From the NCBI GenBank assembly GCA_947373105.1, contig CANBWK010000020.1:1-34557 (forward strand): a stretch of DNA of 34,557 bases, given 5' to 3'. The position numbers and the translations under genes are program-made. This document shows, piece after piece, positions 16,329 to 25,872 of the stretch; position 1 is the stretch's first letter, and every line of letters starts with the position of its first letter. The notes beneath the pieces were generated by a model. The model was not told the DNA's origin. It saw only the letters and a program-made list of their open reading frames with translations, and ran no database searches. This DNA comes from Comamonadaceae bacterium. Lineage in GTDB: Bacteria > Pseudomonadota > Gammaproteobacteria > Burkholderiales > Burkholderiaceae_C.

Positions 16329-18974
16329 TTACAGGCCCGCCCGTTGGACTTGGGCCTGCAAAGCGGTTTGCAAGGTGTTCAGGCTTTCTGAAAAGTGCGC
16401 TAGTGTTTCTTTGCCCAATCCGCCCCGTGCCAGCGCCTTTTGCAGCTGGCCCGCCAAGGTTTGGGCGTTCATGCGCAACAGGCTGCGCGCATCGGGCGGG
16501 ACCGCGCTGGACGGTTTGATCAGCACATCGGTCATTCGGCGAAGATGTTCACGCTGCAAATTGCGGCGCAACAAGCCTGCGTCTTGCCCCTGCCAGGCCT
16601 CCGACCAGATGGCGTTTTGCAAAGTGTCGTGCAGCTGCGCCAAGCTCAATGGCGCCACCCCTTTGGAAGCTTTGAGGGGCGCTTCGAGTAACCGCGAGGC
16701 AACAGTTGGCGAAAACAAGGGGTCCAGAATCGAACGCTGCACAGCCAACACGCTGGCCACCACCGAAACCTCGGGGCTGGCTTTGCGCTCAAACGTGTCT
16801 GGGGCCAAACGGGCGAGCAAAGCGGGATCAAAACGGAAACTTTCAGCGCGGAAAAAATCCTGCGTGATCAACTGCAGCGCCTCCCGCTGGCGCGCAGCAG
16901 GTACCGCCTCGAACAAGGGGCGGCCAGAACCTGCACGGTCACGCCGGGTGAGCACGCCCCCCACAAATTTGGCGGCCAGCGGGCCGACCTGAGACAGCCC
17001 CCGAAAACCGCTGTTGAAACTGCGGGTCAAGCGCTCATAGCTTTCGCCATCGGGTAGCTTCAGGGTTTGCAGTCGGTCCCACAATTGGCGCGACAAGGTC
17101 ATGCGGCGTTTGTAATAGGCCAAGGGGTCTGAACCCAAGTCAAAGCGGTTGACATCAGGGTCGATACCCTCGGCCATAGACCCGTACCCGGCATCTTCAT
17201 CGGTCGCAAAAGCCAGCTCGGGTCGAGTGGATTGCGCTGTGATCTTGGCCAAGCCCGCGGCTTCTTGCGCCGGTTCAAAGGTGCTGTAGCCATAAGCAAT
17301 GGCCCAATAATCGTAGGCGCCCAAAGAGCCCATCACATAGTCACCCTGGTTTTCGTTGGCGGGCGAGATATTGAAGGGCAAGTAATCCATGACCGAACTG
17401 GACAAGCCGTGGTCGCGGGTAAAGCGCGGATCTTGCATTTGCGCCAGGCTGTAGGCGGTGGAGGCCCTGAAGTTGTGGCGCAAGCCCAGGGTGTGTCCCA
17501 CCTCGTGCATGATCACATCCTTGACATACTGCTGCGCCAACTTGTCGGCTTGCGGACTGTCCATCGACAGCCCCTGGCTTTCGAGCCAGTCCATTGCAAA
17601 ATGCAACTCATGGGCTGAGTCTTGCGCATAGTTGCACACTGGACCGGCATGCCCATGCGCCTGATGCCCTGACGCTGAGCGTTCAAAGTCTTCCGCCAAA
17701 GTGCGTCGCGCGCCACGCGCAAACACATCAGACATGCCGATGTCAGCATCCAAAATTTCGCCTGTTCGGGGATCGGCCTGAGAGGGACCAATCGCAAAAC
17801 CGACGTCCGCACCACTGAACCAACGGATGGATGCATGGCGGGCGTCTGACGTGTTGAAGTCGTCGCTGGCCAATTGTTGCTTGACTTGCAGTGCACCTTG
17901 AAAGCCAATTTTCTCGAAAGCCTTGTTCCATTCGAGTACGCCGTCGGTGACAGCTTGTCGGTATTTTTCAGGAATGTTCTTGTCCAGCCAATACACCACC
18001 GGTGTTTGAGGTGGCGACAGGGCGGCGGAGGGATTTTTCTTTTCCAGACGCCAGCGTTTAATCACATGGCGGCGCAACTTGACACTCGTATCGTCGGTGT
18101 AATCAACGCGTCCCACCGTAAAGTAACCGATACGCTCATCGGCTACTCGCGCAGCCATCGGTTCGGGTAACTTGGTGAAGCTGTAATAAAAGTTCACAAA
18201 CAAGCTACGGGGATCAGGCGTGGCCATAGGCGGGGGGGTGGCGGGCATGGGCGACGGCGTCGAGGGCGGCGCAGACAGTTTAGGCACAGAAAAATGCGCC
18301 TGCAGCTCCAGGCCTGTCAGCTCCGACGTGTTGCGAAGGGCCGCAAAACTGCTGTTACGCGCATCCAAGGCAAACGGCATCCGAAACGCCGATTCCAAAC
18401 GGGTCAAATAGCCAGGGATATCGGCCATCAACAAGGCCTGCGCTTCGATGACAACCGCTTTGCTCTCGGGATCAGCCGCCACCACCGGCGCGCTGCCCAG
18501 CAAACTGTCGGAAAAAGACTCGGACACGAATTGGGCCTGCGGGGTGCCTTCTTTGGCAAAAAATTCGATGTTCTTGGCAATCAATTGCACCTGATTGCCG
18601 ATCTTGCGGAACATCACCGCATGGGAGCGCCCCATCTGCCCCCCATACAAACCACGCTCTCCCACAGAACGGGGCACGTTGTAGCTGAAAAACAAAAGCT
18701 GGTTGAACTGTTCAGGCAAAAGCTCAATCCACACCTTGTCGTCCTTTTGGTGCAGTTTTAACAGCCCGGGCAATGCCGTGGCGCCCAGCAAAACTTCTTT
18801 CAAGGGCTTTAAGGCACCAGGGGCAGGGGCAGGAGTTGTTTTGGCGGGCGCTGCTTCGATGGGCGGTTTCGGGTTGACAGCGGCTACGGGGGCTGGGGTC
18901 TGAGCCGCCAAAGGCAAGGCAACTGCACAACCCAAGACAATGACCGACAAACGATTCAAATTCAAAAAAAACAT
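16329..18974 (-). CDS. Large exported zinc metalloprotease (DUF5117/DUF4953 type)
   Basis: An 881-residue predicted periplasmic or secreted metalloprotease. I start it at the ATG at 18974, which begins the signal peptide MFFLNLNRLSVIVLGCAVALPLAAQ; the frame continues 17 codons upstream without a purpose. A Pro/Ala-rich stretch follows the signal. A second Pro-rich insert (SAPPSTPSPMPATPPPM) lies near residue 240. The zinc site is the extended motif HEVGHTLGLRH with Glu491, and a Met-turn-like SVMDYLP about 50 residues later, the metzincin-like pattern of this family. The C-terminal third is helical and of unknown role. Substrates are unknown. The gene stands alone, divergent from the small gene at 19079. 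Confidence 0.9.
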   Translation of the reverse strand: MFFLNLNRLSVIVLGCAVALPLAAQTPAPVAAVNPKPPIEAAPAKTTPAPAPGALKPLKEVLLGATALPGLLKLHQKDDKVWIELLPEQFNQLLFFSYNVPRSVGERGLYGGQMGRSHAVMFRKIGNQVQLIAKNIEFFAKEGTPQAQFVSESFSDSLLGSAPVVAADPESKAVVIEAQALLMADIPGYLTRLESAFRMPFALDARNSSFAALRNTSELTGLELQAHFSVPKLSAPPSTPSPMPATPPPMATPDPRSLFVNFYYSFTKLPEPMAARVADERIGYFTVGRVDYTDDTSVKLRRHVIKRWRLEKKNPSAALSPPQTPVVYWLDKNIPEKYRQAVTDGVLEWNKAFEKIGFQGALQVKQQLASDDFNTSDARHASIRWFSGADVGFAIGPSQADPRTGEILDADIGMSDVFARGARRTLAEDFERSASGHQAHGHAGPVCNYAQDSAHELHFAMDWLESQGLSMDSPQADKLAQQYVKDVIMHEVGHTLGLRHNFRASTAYSLAQMQDPRFTRDHGLSSSVMDYLPFNISPANENQGDYVMGSLGAYDYWAIAYGYSTFEPAQEAAGLAKITAQSTRPELAFATDEDAGYGSMAEGIDPDVNRFDLGSDPLAYYKRRMTLSRQLWDRLQTLKLPDGESYERLTRSFNSGFRGLSQVGPLAAKFVGGVLTRRDRAGSGRPLFEAVPAARQREALQLITQDFFRAESFRFDPALLARLAPDTFERKASPEVSVVASVLAVQRSILDPLFSPTVASRLLEAPLKASKGVAPLSLAQLHDTLQNAIWSEAWQGQDAGLLRRNLQREHLRRMTDVLIKPSSAVPPDARSLLRMNAQTLAGQLQKALARGGLGKETLAHFSESLNTLQTALQAQVQRAGL

Positions 18975-19078
18975 GGGCACTCCGAGTTCAGACGAGTCCA
19001 TTCTAGAGAAACTCCCCAATGCCACTGTAAACAGTTAAAATATTTGGTAGTACCCGCTTTGATGTTCAAAGGACTGTG

Positions 19079-19300
19079 ATGAGCGTTTCTTCTGTTTCCC
19101 ATCGCGCCATGCCGCAGCCTGTTCAACAGCATCGGTCGCGCGAACCCGCAAAAGCTGTCGACAAACAGGCGCAAACGGATCGGCCTGCCGCAAAAGAGAA
19201 GGCGTCCGCCCACTATTCAGATGTCACCTATTCACGCGCCAAAGAAAACACAACCCAGCATGCTGCGCCAAAGGGACGTAGGATTGACATCAAAGCATGA
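19079..19300 (+). CDS. Small hypothetical protein, polar and Arg/Ala/Gln-rich
   Basis: A 73-residue frame that I do not recognise. AAAGGA at 19068-19073 is five bases before the ATG at 19079 (a GTG precedes it directly at 19076), a good ribosome site, and the frame fills the otherwise empty gap between the metalloprotease start and the exonuclease end. The product is hydrophilic throughout, with segments such as REPAKAVDKQAQTDRPAAKEK, no membrane segment, no cysteine and probably little fixed structure. A DNA- or RNA-associated or membrane-free stress role would be pure guess. It could also be a chance frame, but spacing and ribosome site argue for translation. Confidence 0.5.
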   Translation: MSVSSVSHRAMPQPVQQHRSREPAKAVDKQAQTDRPAAKEKASAHYSDVTYSRAKENTTQHAAPKGRRIDIKA

Positions 19301-19325
19301 GCGCCATTGGGCTTTATCTACAAGC

Positions 19326-20387
19326 TCAAATTTGCATTTCAGAAATCACGCCTGGGCGGGCAGAAAATTGAACCCGACTGTCCATTGCCTCGATCAGCAC
19401 CCGCGCTGATCTCTGTCCATACACTTGCTCTTTAAGCCACACACCTTCAGCGTCCAGCGCTTCTTTGCTGCCCACAGTGGTTGACCAGACACGACCTTCT
19501 GCGTCCCATCGGTATCCGCGGCCTTTGAGTTTATCTTTGCTCTCAAACGGGGCTCCCACAGCGCGCAGTTTATAGCGGGTGTTTTGCGCTGCAGACATCA
19601 AACAAGCCAAACCTGTTTGTGCGCTTTTAGGCAACGGCTTGGCCAAAACCTGAAGCAGCGCATGGCAGTCGACCTGCGCACGGTGGGCATCGTAGAACCA
19701 ACCACTTTCATGGGCCAAAAATTCCAGCTTGGCAGAACCTGATCCTTGGGCCTTCCAGTCGATCCCTGCGAAAGAGCATGCCCAAGACTTGCCCACAAAA
19801 ACGGGCAAACGAGCCTCTGTAAAGGGGCGGTCAAATCCAGCGTTGTGCGCCACAATCAGATCGGCACGACCGACCATGTCGTTGACCACGGCATCGTTCA
19901 GTCGGTGCCCCTGAACCATGGCACTGTCAATGCCAGTGATCTGCACAATGGCGGGCGGAATGGGCTTGCCAGGATCTTCAAAGTCTTCGTAAATTTCAAC
20001 TGGGCCGACAGGTAAACCTGTCTCCACATCCACATCCACCGCCAACATGGCCAATTCAATGATCTGCTCGGTACGCTGATCAAGTCCCGTGGTTTCAGTG
20101 TCCAGAACCAGCACCCGGCGAGTGTCCACGCCAGGCGCCGCGGGGCCGTAGTCCAGACAGGGCTGTAATCGGCGCAAAACCTTGTAGTCAGGATGGACTG
20201 AAAGCGTTTTCGCCATGCTTTCAACCTCGTCTTTGCCCGGCTCTATGGAATCTTGAACAACAGGAGAAACAACACGGGGCTGAACCATGGGAATGACGGC
20301 TTTCTTGCGGGTCTTTGCACGTGCAGGCGGCACATCAGGCACCACGTGGCCTTCGGGGACTTCAAATCCAAAACTGAGTTGGCTCAT
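19326..20387 (-). CDS. DEDDh 3'-5' exonuclease, last gene of the recCBD operon
   Basis: A 353-residue DnaQ-like exonuclease removing nucleotides from DNA (or RNA) 3' ends. All active-site residues are present: Asp96 and Glu98 in LDTETTGL, Asp186 in HNAGFDRPF, and His235 with Asp240 in HRAQVDCHALL. The C-terminal region has a small extra domain with KDKLKGRGYRWDAEGRVW (about 285-301), which I associate with a subgroup of bacterial exonucleases rather than with Pol III epsilon itself. The first eight residues MSQLSFGF resemble a sliding-clamp pentapeptide (QLSLF type), followed by a ~70-residue disordered-looking linker. The ATG overlaps the recD stop as ATGA, so it is translated together with RecBCD. 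Confidence 0.9.
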   Translation of the reverse strand: MSQLSFGFEVPEGHVVPDVPPARAKTRKKAVIPMVQPRVVSPVVQDSIEPGKDEVESMAKTLSVHPDYKVLRRLQPCLDYGPAAPGVDTRRVLVLDTETTGLDQRTEQIIELAMLAVDVDVETGLPVGPVEIYEDFEDPGKPIPPAIVQITGIDSAMVQGHRLNDAVVNDMVGRADLIVAHNAGFDRPFTEARLPVFVGKSWACSFAGIDWKAQGSGSAKLEFLAHESGWFYDAHRAQVDCHALLQVLAKPLPKSAQTGLACLMSAAQNTRYKLRAVGAPFESKDKLKGRGYRWDAEGRVWSTTVGSKEALDAEGVWLKEQVYGQRSARVLIEAMDSRVQFSARPGVISEMQI

Positions 20388-22288
20388 TCAACACTCTCTT
20401 CGGTCAGTTCGAACAAGCCGCCGCTGCGCATCACGCGCGCAGCCGTCGCTTGCAACAGCACCGATTGTGACGCAAGCACGAGCGTCAGGCGTTTTTTGGC
20501 GCGCGTAATGCCCGTGTACATCAGCTCTCGCGTCAAGACAGGCGATGGCATGTCTGGCACAACCAGCATCACGTGGCTGAACTCAGAGCCTTGCGACTTG
20601 TGCACCGTCATGGCCCATACAGTTTCAACGGCATCCAGACGCGTCGGCAGGACCCAGCGAATATGCCCGGCTTGCACAAACGCCACGCGCAGGCCATTGG
20701 CCGTGGGCAAGCACAGGCCCACATCGCCGTTCATCAGCTTTAGATTGGGATCATTGCGCGTCACCATGACCGGGCGACCGCTGTACCAGAGCTCCGCACC
20801 CCAGCCAAGCCAGCGGCTGATACACAGGTTCAGGTTCTCCACACCCCAAGGTCCGCTTCGCAGAGCGCACAACACCTGAAAGTCGGCAAAGCTTTCAATC
20901 AGTTGCAAGGCTTGTGCATCGCTGCACATCGCTTGAGGCATGCGCAATGGCCGCAGCATCTCCAGCCAGTGGGACCAGCCTTGCTTGACGGTCACCGCGA
21001 CATCGGTGTGCGGCATTCGCTGCACACTGAGCAGGTCGACATCGGGCGGGAACAAAGGGTCTTGGTCTGTCTGGGCGCTGGGGCACTTGGAAAGCAACAT
21101 GTTGACAGCGCGGGTATCCCCCGCGTTCACCTCTTGCGCCCACTGGCCAATGCCACTGTCGGCGGCAAAGCGCCTTGAATGGCGCAGCATGACAGTATGC
21201 TGCGCCAGCGATGAACCAGGAGACTTGGAGGAGGAGGCATATTGACGAACGTCTTGGCCTGTGTGGGCTTGAATCCAATCAAGGGTGTTGGCGGTGTAGC
21301 CGCCAAGGTCTGCGCCCTCACACAACTGCGCCATGACTGCACCAGCTTCGACCGAGGCCAGCTGGTCTTTGTCACCCAGCAAAATCAATCGCGCCGACAG
21401 TGGAACGGCGGCCAACAATCGGGCCATCATTTCCAGATCAATCATCGACGCTTCATCGACCACAACCACATCGCAGGCCAACTCGGGCACATCGCGCAAC
21501 GGCGCATCGGGGGTGAACTGCAACAAGCGGTGCAAGGTTTCGGGTGCCGCCGGTGGGTCCATCTGCAGCGCGGGCGGTAAATGCGCAATGGCAGACTGAA
21601 TGGACTCACCCAAGCGACTGGCAGCCTTGCCTGTGGGTGCGGCCAAACGTATCCGCAAAGGTTTTTGCAACGGTGTTTGCGCCAAGCGCGACTGCGCCGT
21701 TAACAGCGCCAGCAAGCGCACCACTGTGGTGGTTTTTCCGGTGCCCGGACCACCTGTGATCAAGGTCAGGGAGGAGCGGACAGCCAGGGCGCAGGCCACT
21801 TTTTGCCAATCGATCTGACCGTGCTTTTGCGCATCTGAGGGAAACAAGGCATCCAAGTGCACAACCCACGCACTGGTTTCCAAGAGTGGCTGCGCCAAAC
21901 GCGCACGCAAGGCGTGCATCACGTCTTGCTCGGCCTGATAGGCACGGCGCAGATACAGGCGCTGTGATGGTGTGTCCCCAGCCAACACCAAGGGCGAACC
22001 TTCACCCACTCGCCACGGCAAGCTGGCTGCTGCCGCGCTCAAGTCGGCAGGCAAGATCTGCGCCTGCGCTGCGCTCCAACCCAGCAAGGCCGCGGCTTGG
22101 TCCTGCAAAGCTTGCAAATCCAAGCAAGCATGGCCGCGCCCCATTTGGTAACTCGTCAAGGCTGCCAGCCAGTGATGGCGAGGATCGGGGGATGGGACTT
22201 GGGCATGCAAGAAGTCGGCAAATGCGCGGTCCAGGGCAGTGCAAGCGTCTAAGCCCAAGGGTTTGATCTGAGGTGTGGTTCGGCTCAT
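20384..22288 (-). CDS. recD: Exodeoxyribonuclease V alpha subunit RecD
   Basis: 5'-3' helicase subunit of RecBCD, which repairs double-strand breaks and degrades foreign linear DNA. The 634-residue protein (E. coli 608) contains Walker A TGGPGTGKTTT near residue 180, the Walker B VVVDEASMIDLEMM, ILLGDKDQLASVEAGAVM (motif III), and the C-terminal SF1 motifs TVHKSQGSEFSHVMLVVP (V) and LMYTGITRAKKRLTLV (VI). The N-terminal ~150 residues form the usual RecB-contact domain. Both junctions are ATGA overlaps: with recB upstream and with the exonuclease downstream, implying fixed stoichiometry through translational coupling. Confidence 0.96.
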   Translation of the reverse strand: MSRTTPQIKPLGLDACTALDRAFADFLHAQVPSPDPRHHWLAALTSYQMGRGHACLDLQALQDQAAALLGWSAAQAQILPADLSAAAASLPWRVGEGSPLVLAGDTPSQRLYLRRAYQAEQDVMHALRARLAQPLLETSAWVVHLDALFPSDAQKHGQIDWQKVACALAVRSSLTLITGGPGTGKTTTVVRLLALLTAQSRLAQTPLQKPLRIRLAAPTGKAASRLGESIQSAIAHLPPALQMDPPAAPETLHRLLQFTPDAPLRDVPELACDVVVVDEASMIDLEMMARLLAAVPLSARLILLGDKDQLASVEAGAVMAQLCEGADLGGYTANTLDWIQAHTGQDVRQYASSSKSPGSSLAQHTVMLRHSRRFAADSGIGQWAQEVNAGDTRAVNMLLSKCPSAQTDQDPLFPPDVDLLSVQRMPHTDVAVTVKQGWSHWLEMLRPLRMPQAMCSDAQALQLIESFADFQVLCALRSGPWGVENLNLCISRWLGWGAELWYSGRPVMVTRNDPNLKLMNGDVGLCLPTANGLRVAFVQAGHIRWVLPTRLDAVETVWAMTVHKSQGSEFSHVMLVVPDMPSPVLTRELMYTGITRAKKRLTLVLASQSVLLQATAARVMRSGGLFELTEESVE

Positions 22289-25200
22289 GCAGTCCCCTTG
22301 AATGCGGCGTCCATGGCCTCCATCATTTCTAGCGCGGGGCGGTGTGCGAACACACCCGCCCCGGCTTGGTCAATACCCCGAGCAAACAGATAGACCGCCC
22401 CGCCCATGTGCGTCTCGTAAGCATAGCCAGGCAAGCGCGCTTTCAGCAAACGGTGCAAGGCCAGCAGATAAAGGCTGAACTGCACGTCATACCGGTGCGC
22501 CAGCAGGCCTTGCGCCAGGTCAGCCGGTGCATAGCCTGGGAGTTTGTTGGACTTGTAATCCAAAACGTAATAACGACCGGCATGCTCAAACACCACGTCC
22601 ATGAAGCCCGTGAGCAAACCATGCAGGCGGCGGGCTTGCAAAGGCTCACGCGGCTGGCTCGGCAGGACATGGGCGCAGATGATGGCGTCCAAGGCCTGCG
22701 CTTGAATGCCATGCGTGCGCAAGGTGAAATTCATTTCAGCCCAGGCAAAAGCAGGGGTGAGCTCTGAAAGTTGCAGCGAGGGTATTTGCGCTAGCTCCAA
22801 AGCCTGACCCAATGGCAAAGGAGTTTGCGCGATTTGCCGCAACCACACCAGCAACAATTCGCATTGGGCTGTGTCCAATTGCAGCGCGGCCGTTTGGCTA
22901 CTGAAAAGTTGCTGCCAGCGCTGTTGGGTTTCAGATGCAGTTTCCGATTCAGGTTCTTGCGCGCCATCGTGGCTGATTGGCCAACCCTCTTTAAATTGCC
23001 ACTCTAACAAGTCGTGCAGCAAAGTGCCATAGGCACTACCTGCTTTGAAATCATTGAAGGGCAGTTGCGGCGCACTCACCACAGCATCCAAAGCCGTCAG
23101 GTCCAGCAGCACGTCACTGTCGGTTTGGGCGTCCTGCCAGCGTTCATCGGTCTCACTGGGCAAGGCCCAAGGCATAGTCTGTGCGTGCTTGCGAGTCAGT
23201 GCACTGAAGCTGGCCATCCACCAAAGGTTGTGGTGTTGACGCAAAGGGGTCAAGGCCGCTTTGGGGGCTGCTTCCAACAGGGTCGACTGGTAAAGCGCAT
23301 CGCTTGGCTCTGGCGCTGGCACCACTTGAATCGCCGGGCAGTCTGACCACACTTTCAATTTATCCTTCAGATCACCGACAGCAGTTCGGCCCAACAAATT
23401 GCTCAGCGCACTGGCGGGCTTTTTGCTTTTGGCGGTGAAGTCTTGGCTGCGATGGGTCACTCCCAAAAAAAGTGCCCGCTCGGCCCGGGTCAAGGCCACA
23501 TACAGCAGGCGCTTGTCTTCTTCGAGACGCTCCGCATCACTGCGCATGGACTCTTTTTTTTCTTTTTTAAAGTTCGAGACAAACGGCACATACACCCATG
23601 GAAACTGCAAGCCCTTGGCCTTGTGCATGGTGATCACTTGCACCAGATCGGCATCGGTTTCCAGGCGTATCTGAGCGGCGTCCCCGCTGGCTTGCGGGTT
23701 GTGAAGTTGGTCGGCCAGGTAACGCAACACCGCGCCCTGCCCTTGCAAGTTCAAACTGGCTTTCTGCAACAAGTCGCCCAGATGCAACAGATTGGTCAAG
23801 CGGCGCTCGGGGTCAGGGGTGGTAGCGGTCAGGCGTTGGGCAATCTGCTGCTCATGCAGCCATTGGTAGAGCATGGGCAAAAAGCCTTGGCGTTGCCAGG
23901 TCTGCTGCCAGCGGCCAAAACGGTCCACCTGCGCATCCCAAGCCGCCTCGTCTTGTAACAAGTGTTCGATTTCGCGCGCCGATAGCCCAAGAGTGCGGCA
24001 ACTCAAGGCCGAACGCAGATGCTGCACCGACTGAGGCTGTGCAATGGCTTGCAAGATGTGCCACAGGTCCAACGCTTCTCGGGTGGAAAAGACGCTGTCA
24101 CGGTCGGATAAATACACGCTGCGCACGCCGCGCGCTTGCAGCGCCTGGCGTATGGCGCGCGCTTCTCTGCCATCGCGCACCAACACGGCCAACTGCGCCG
24201 GTTGTGCCGCACCGCTTTGCAGCAAGGTCACCATTTGGCTGGCGCAAATGTCAGACATGCGATGCAGGTAATGGGTTGCACTCAGCGGCGTTTCGGTATC
24301 AAGACGCCAGACCGTCATCGCCGGCACCTTGATAAGGTCGGCCGTTTCGGCACCAGAAGCCGCCTCAAATCCAGGGGAAAGGGCAGGCAAAAATTCCAAC
24401 GCACCAAAGGGTTGTACGGCATGTTTGAACACATGGTTCACCGCAGCGATAACCCCAGGCGTGGAGCGGTAGTTGTGCAGCAAAGTGTGTACCGCTTGCG
24501 CACGTTCACGCGCCGCCAAATAGGTGGGTAGGTCCGCACCACGAAAACTGTAAATGGCTTGTTTGGGATCGCCAATCAGCAGCAACGCTACATCGCTGGC
24601 TTGGGGATCGGGGTAGATTTTGGACAGCGCACCCCATTGCCAAGGGTCGGTGTCTTGAAACTCATCCACCAAAGCGACAGGGTACTGTTTGCGAATCACC
24701 TCCGGCAAGCGCGAGCCTTGCAAGTGCAAAGCGGCGTGCAAGCGAGTGAGTAAATCCGCAAAATCAAATTGACCGCGCTGTTGTTTGCTTCGATCGTAAC
24801 TTTGCGTGATGGCCTGAGCGGCATGGACCAGCAAGTCCGATTCCGGCGACACGGCATTGTGCAACGCTTCGCTCCAAGCTTGCATGGCCAACAACGCACC
24901 AGTTGGGTCTTGCGGCTTGGGACTTTTAACGTGGGTTTTATCAGATAAAGCCAGCAAACCAAACTTGGCCACCAGTTTCTTATCTAATGCGGCGCCCTGT
25001 GTCCACGCCTTGAGCTGCTGCAAATAACCCGCTCTGTGGGCCACCCTGAAACTGTTGCCATTCAGGTCGTGGTCCATGGCTTTGCCCAATTGCGCCAGCA
25101 ATGTGTCGGCATGTGCCGCCCACAGCTCATGTGCTTGAGCCTCGTAAACGGCCACTTGCAATTGTGTTGCAGACCACTGCTGCATGATGTGATCGGGCGT

Positions 25201-25872
25201 TTCAGACTCTGGCAGGACAGCCCGATCAGCAGGGGCTGCATCCAAGTCTGCGGGCGGAGTTCGCTCTTGTGCACGCCAGAAAGGCTGCAGTTTTTTCACC
25301 AGTGCTTGCGGTGTTTTAGCGATCGGAAGCAACGCACTCAGCTGGGCCTCGTCGAAAGCGTAATACCACTGTCGCCAGTAATCGGCAGCGGCCTGCAATC
25401 GCAAAGCCTCGCTGTCTTCCACTGTGCTTTGCTCAAACAAGCTCGACGAATCAAAAGCGTGCTGGCGCAACATGCGCGAACTCCAGCCGTGGATGGTGAA
25501 GATTGCGGCCTCGTCCATCCACTGCGCCGCGGCATCCAGGCGGGCGGCGCAGCCAGGCCAGTCATGTACATCGATGCTGTTTTTCAAATCACGTAAAAAT
25601 ACATCCGCAGATTCTTGCGTTTGCCGAAAATATTGCGCCGCCTGCGTCAGACGCGAACGAATGCGGTCTCGCAATTCAGCCGTGGCCGCCTCGGTGAATG
25701 TCATCACCAGAATTTCAGGTGGCGTCAAAGCCCCCTGCGAACGACCGTGGCCCAACACCAAGCGCACATACAAAGCTGCCAGGGTGTAGGTTTTGCCCGT
25801 ACCTGCACTGGCCTCGATCACCTGCAGGCCCTGCAAGGGCAAGGTGAGGGGGTTCAAGGGCTGCAAGCTCAT
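22285..25872 (-). CDS. recB: Exodeoxyribonuclease V beta subunit RecB
   Basis: Helicase-nuclease subunit of RecBCD, 1195 residues (E. coli 1180). The N-terminal SF1A helicase shows Walker A IEASAGTGKTYTLAALY, ILVMTFTEAATAELRDRI, the Walker B LVDEFQDTDPWQWG, IGDPKQAIYSFRGAD, VQVITMHKAKGLQFPWVYVP and LYVALTRAERALFLG. The C-terminal nuclease domain ends with the catalytic YVLDYKSNKLPG (Asp and Lys of DYK), FMDVVFEH supplies another ligand, and the family end is complete. Its ATG overlaps the recC TGA and its TGA overlaps the recD ATG. There is no ptrA-type protease gene between recC and recB, unlike in E. coli. Confidence 0.97.
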   Translation of the reverse strand: MSLQPLNPLTLPLQGLQVIEASAGTGKTYTLAALYVRLVLGHGRSQGALTPPEILVMTFTEAATAELRDRIRSRLTQAAQYFRQTQESADVFLRDLKNSIDVHDWPGCAARLDAAAQWMDEAAIFTIHGWSSRMLRQHAFDSSSLFEQSTVEDSEALRLQAAADYWRQWYYAFDEAQLSALLPIAKTPQALVKKLQPFWRAQERTPPADLDAAPADRAVLPESETPDHIMQQWSATQLQVAVYEAQAHELWAAHADTLLAQLGKAMDHDLNGNSFRVAHRAGYLQQLKAWTQGAALDKKLVAKFGLLALSDKTHVKSPKPQDPTGALLAMQAWSEALHNAVSPESDLLVHAAQAITQSYDRSKQQRGQFDFADLLTRLHAALHLQGSRLPEVIRKQYPVALVDEFQDTDPWQWGALSKIYPDPQASDVALLLIGDPKQAIYSFRGADLPTYLAARERAQAVHTLLHNYRSTPGVIAAVNHVFKHAVQPFGALEFLPALSPGFEAASGAETADLIKVPAMTVWRLDTETPLSATHYLHRMSDICASQMVTLLQSGAAQPAQLAVLVRDGREARAIRQALQARGVRSVYLSDRDSVFSTREALDLWHILQAIAQPQSVQHLRSALSCRTLGLSAREIEHLLQDEAAWDAQVDRFGRWQQTWQRQGFLPMLYQWLHEQQIAQRLTATTPDPERRLTNLLHLGDLLQKASLNLQGQGAVLRYLADQLHNPQASGDAAQIRLETDADLVQVITMHKAKGLQFPWVYVPFVSNFKKEKKESMRSDAERLEEDKRLLYVALTRAERALFLGVTHRSQDFTAKSKKPASALSNLLGRTAVGDLKDKLKVWSDCPAIQVVPAPEPSDALYQSTLLEAAPKAALTPLRQHHNLWWMASFSALTRKHAQTMPWALPSETDERWQDAQTDSDVLLDLTALDAVVSAPQLPFNDFKAGSAYGTLLHDLLEWQFKEGWPISHDGAQEPESETASETQQRWQQLFSSQTAALQLDTAQCELLLVWLRQIAQTPLPLGQALELAQIPSLQLSELTPAFAWAEMNFTLRTHGIQAQALDAIICAHVLPSQPREPLQARRLHGLLTGFMDVVFEHAGRYYVLDYKSNKLPGYAPADLAQGLLAHRYDVQFSLYLLALHRLLKARLPGYAYETHMGGAVYLFARGIDQAGAGVFAHRPALEMMEAMDAAFKGTA

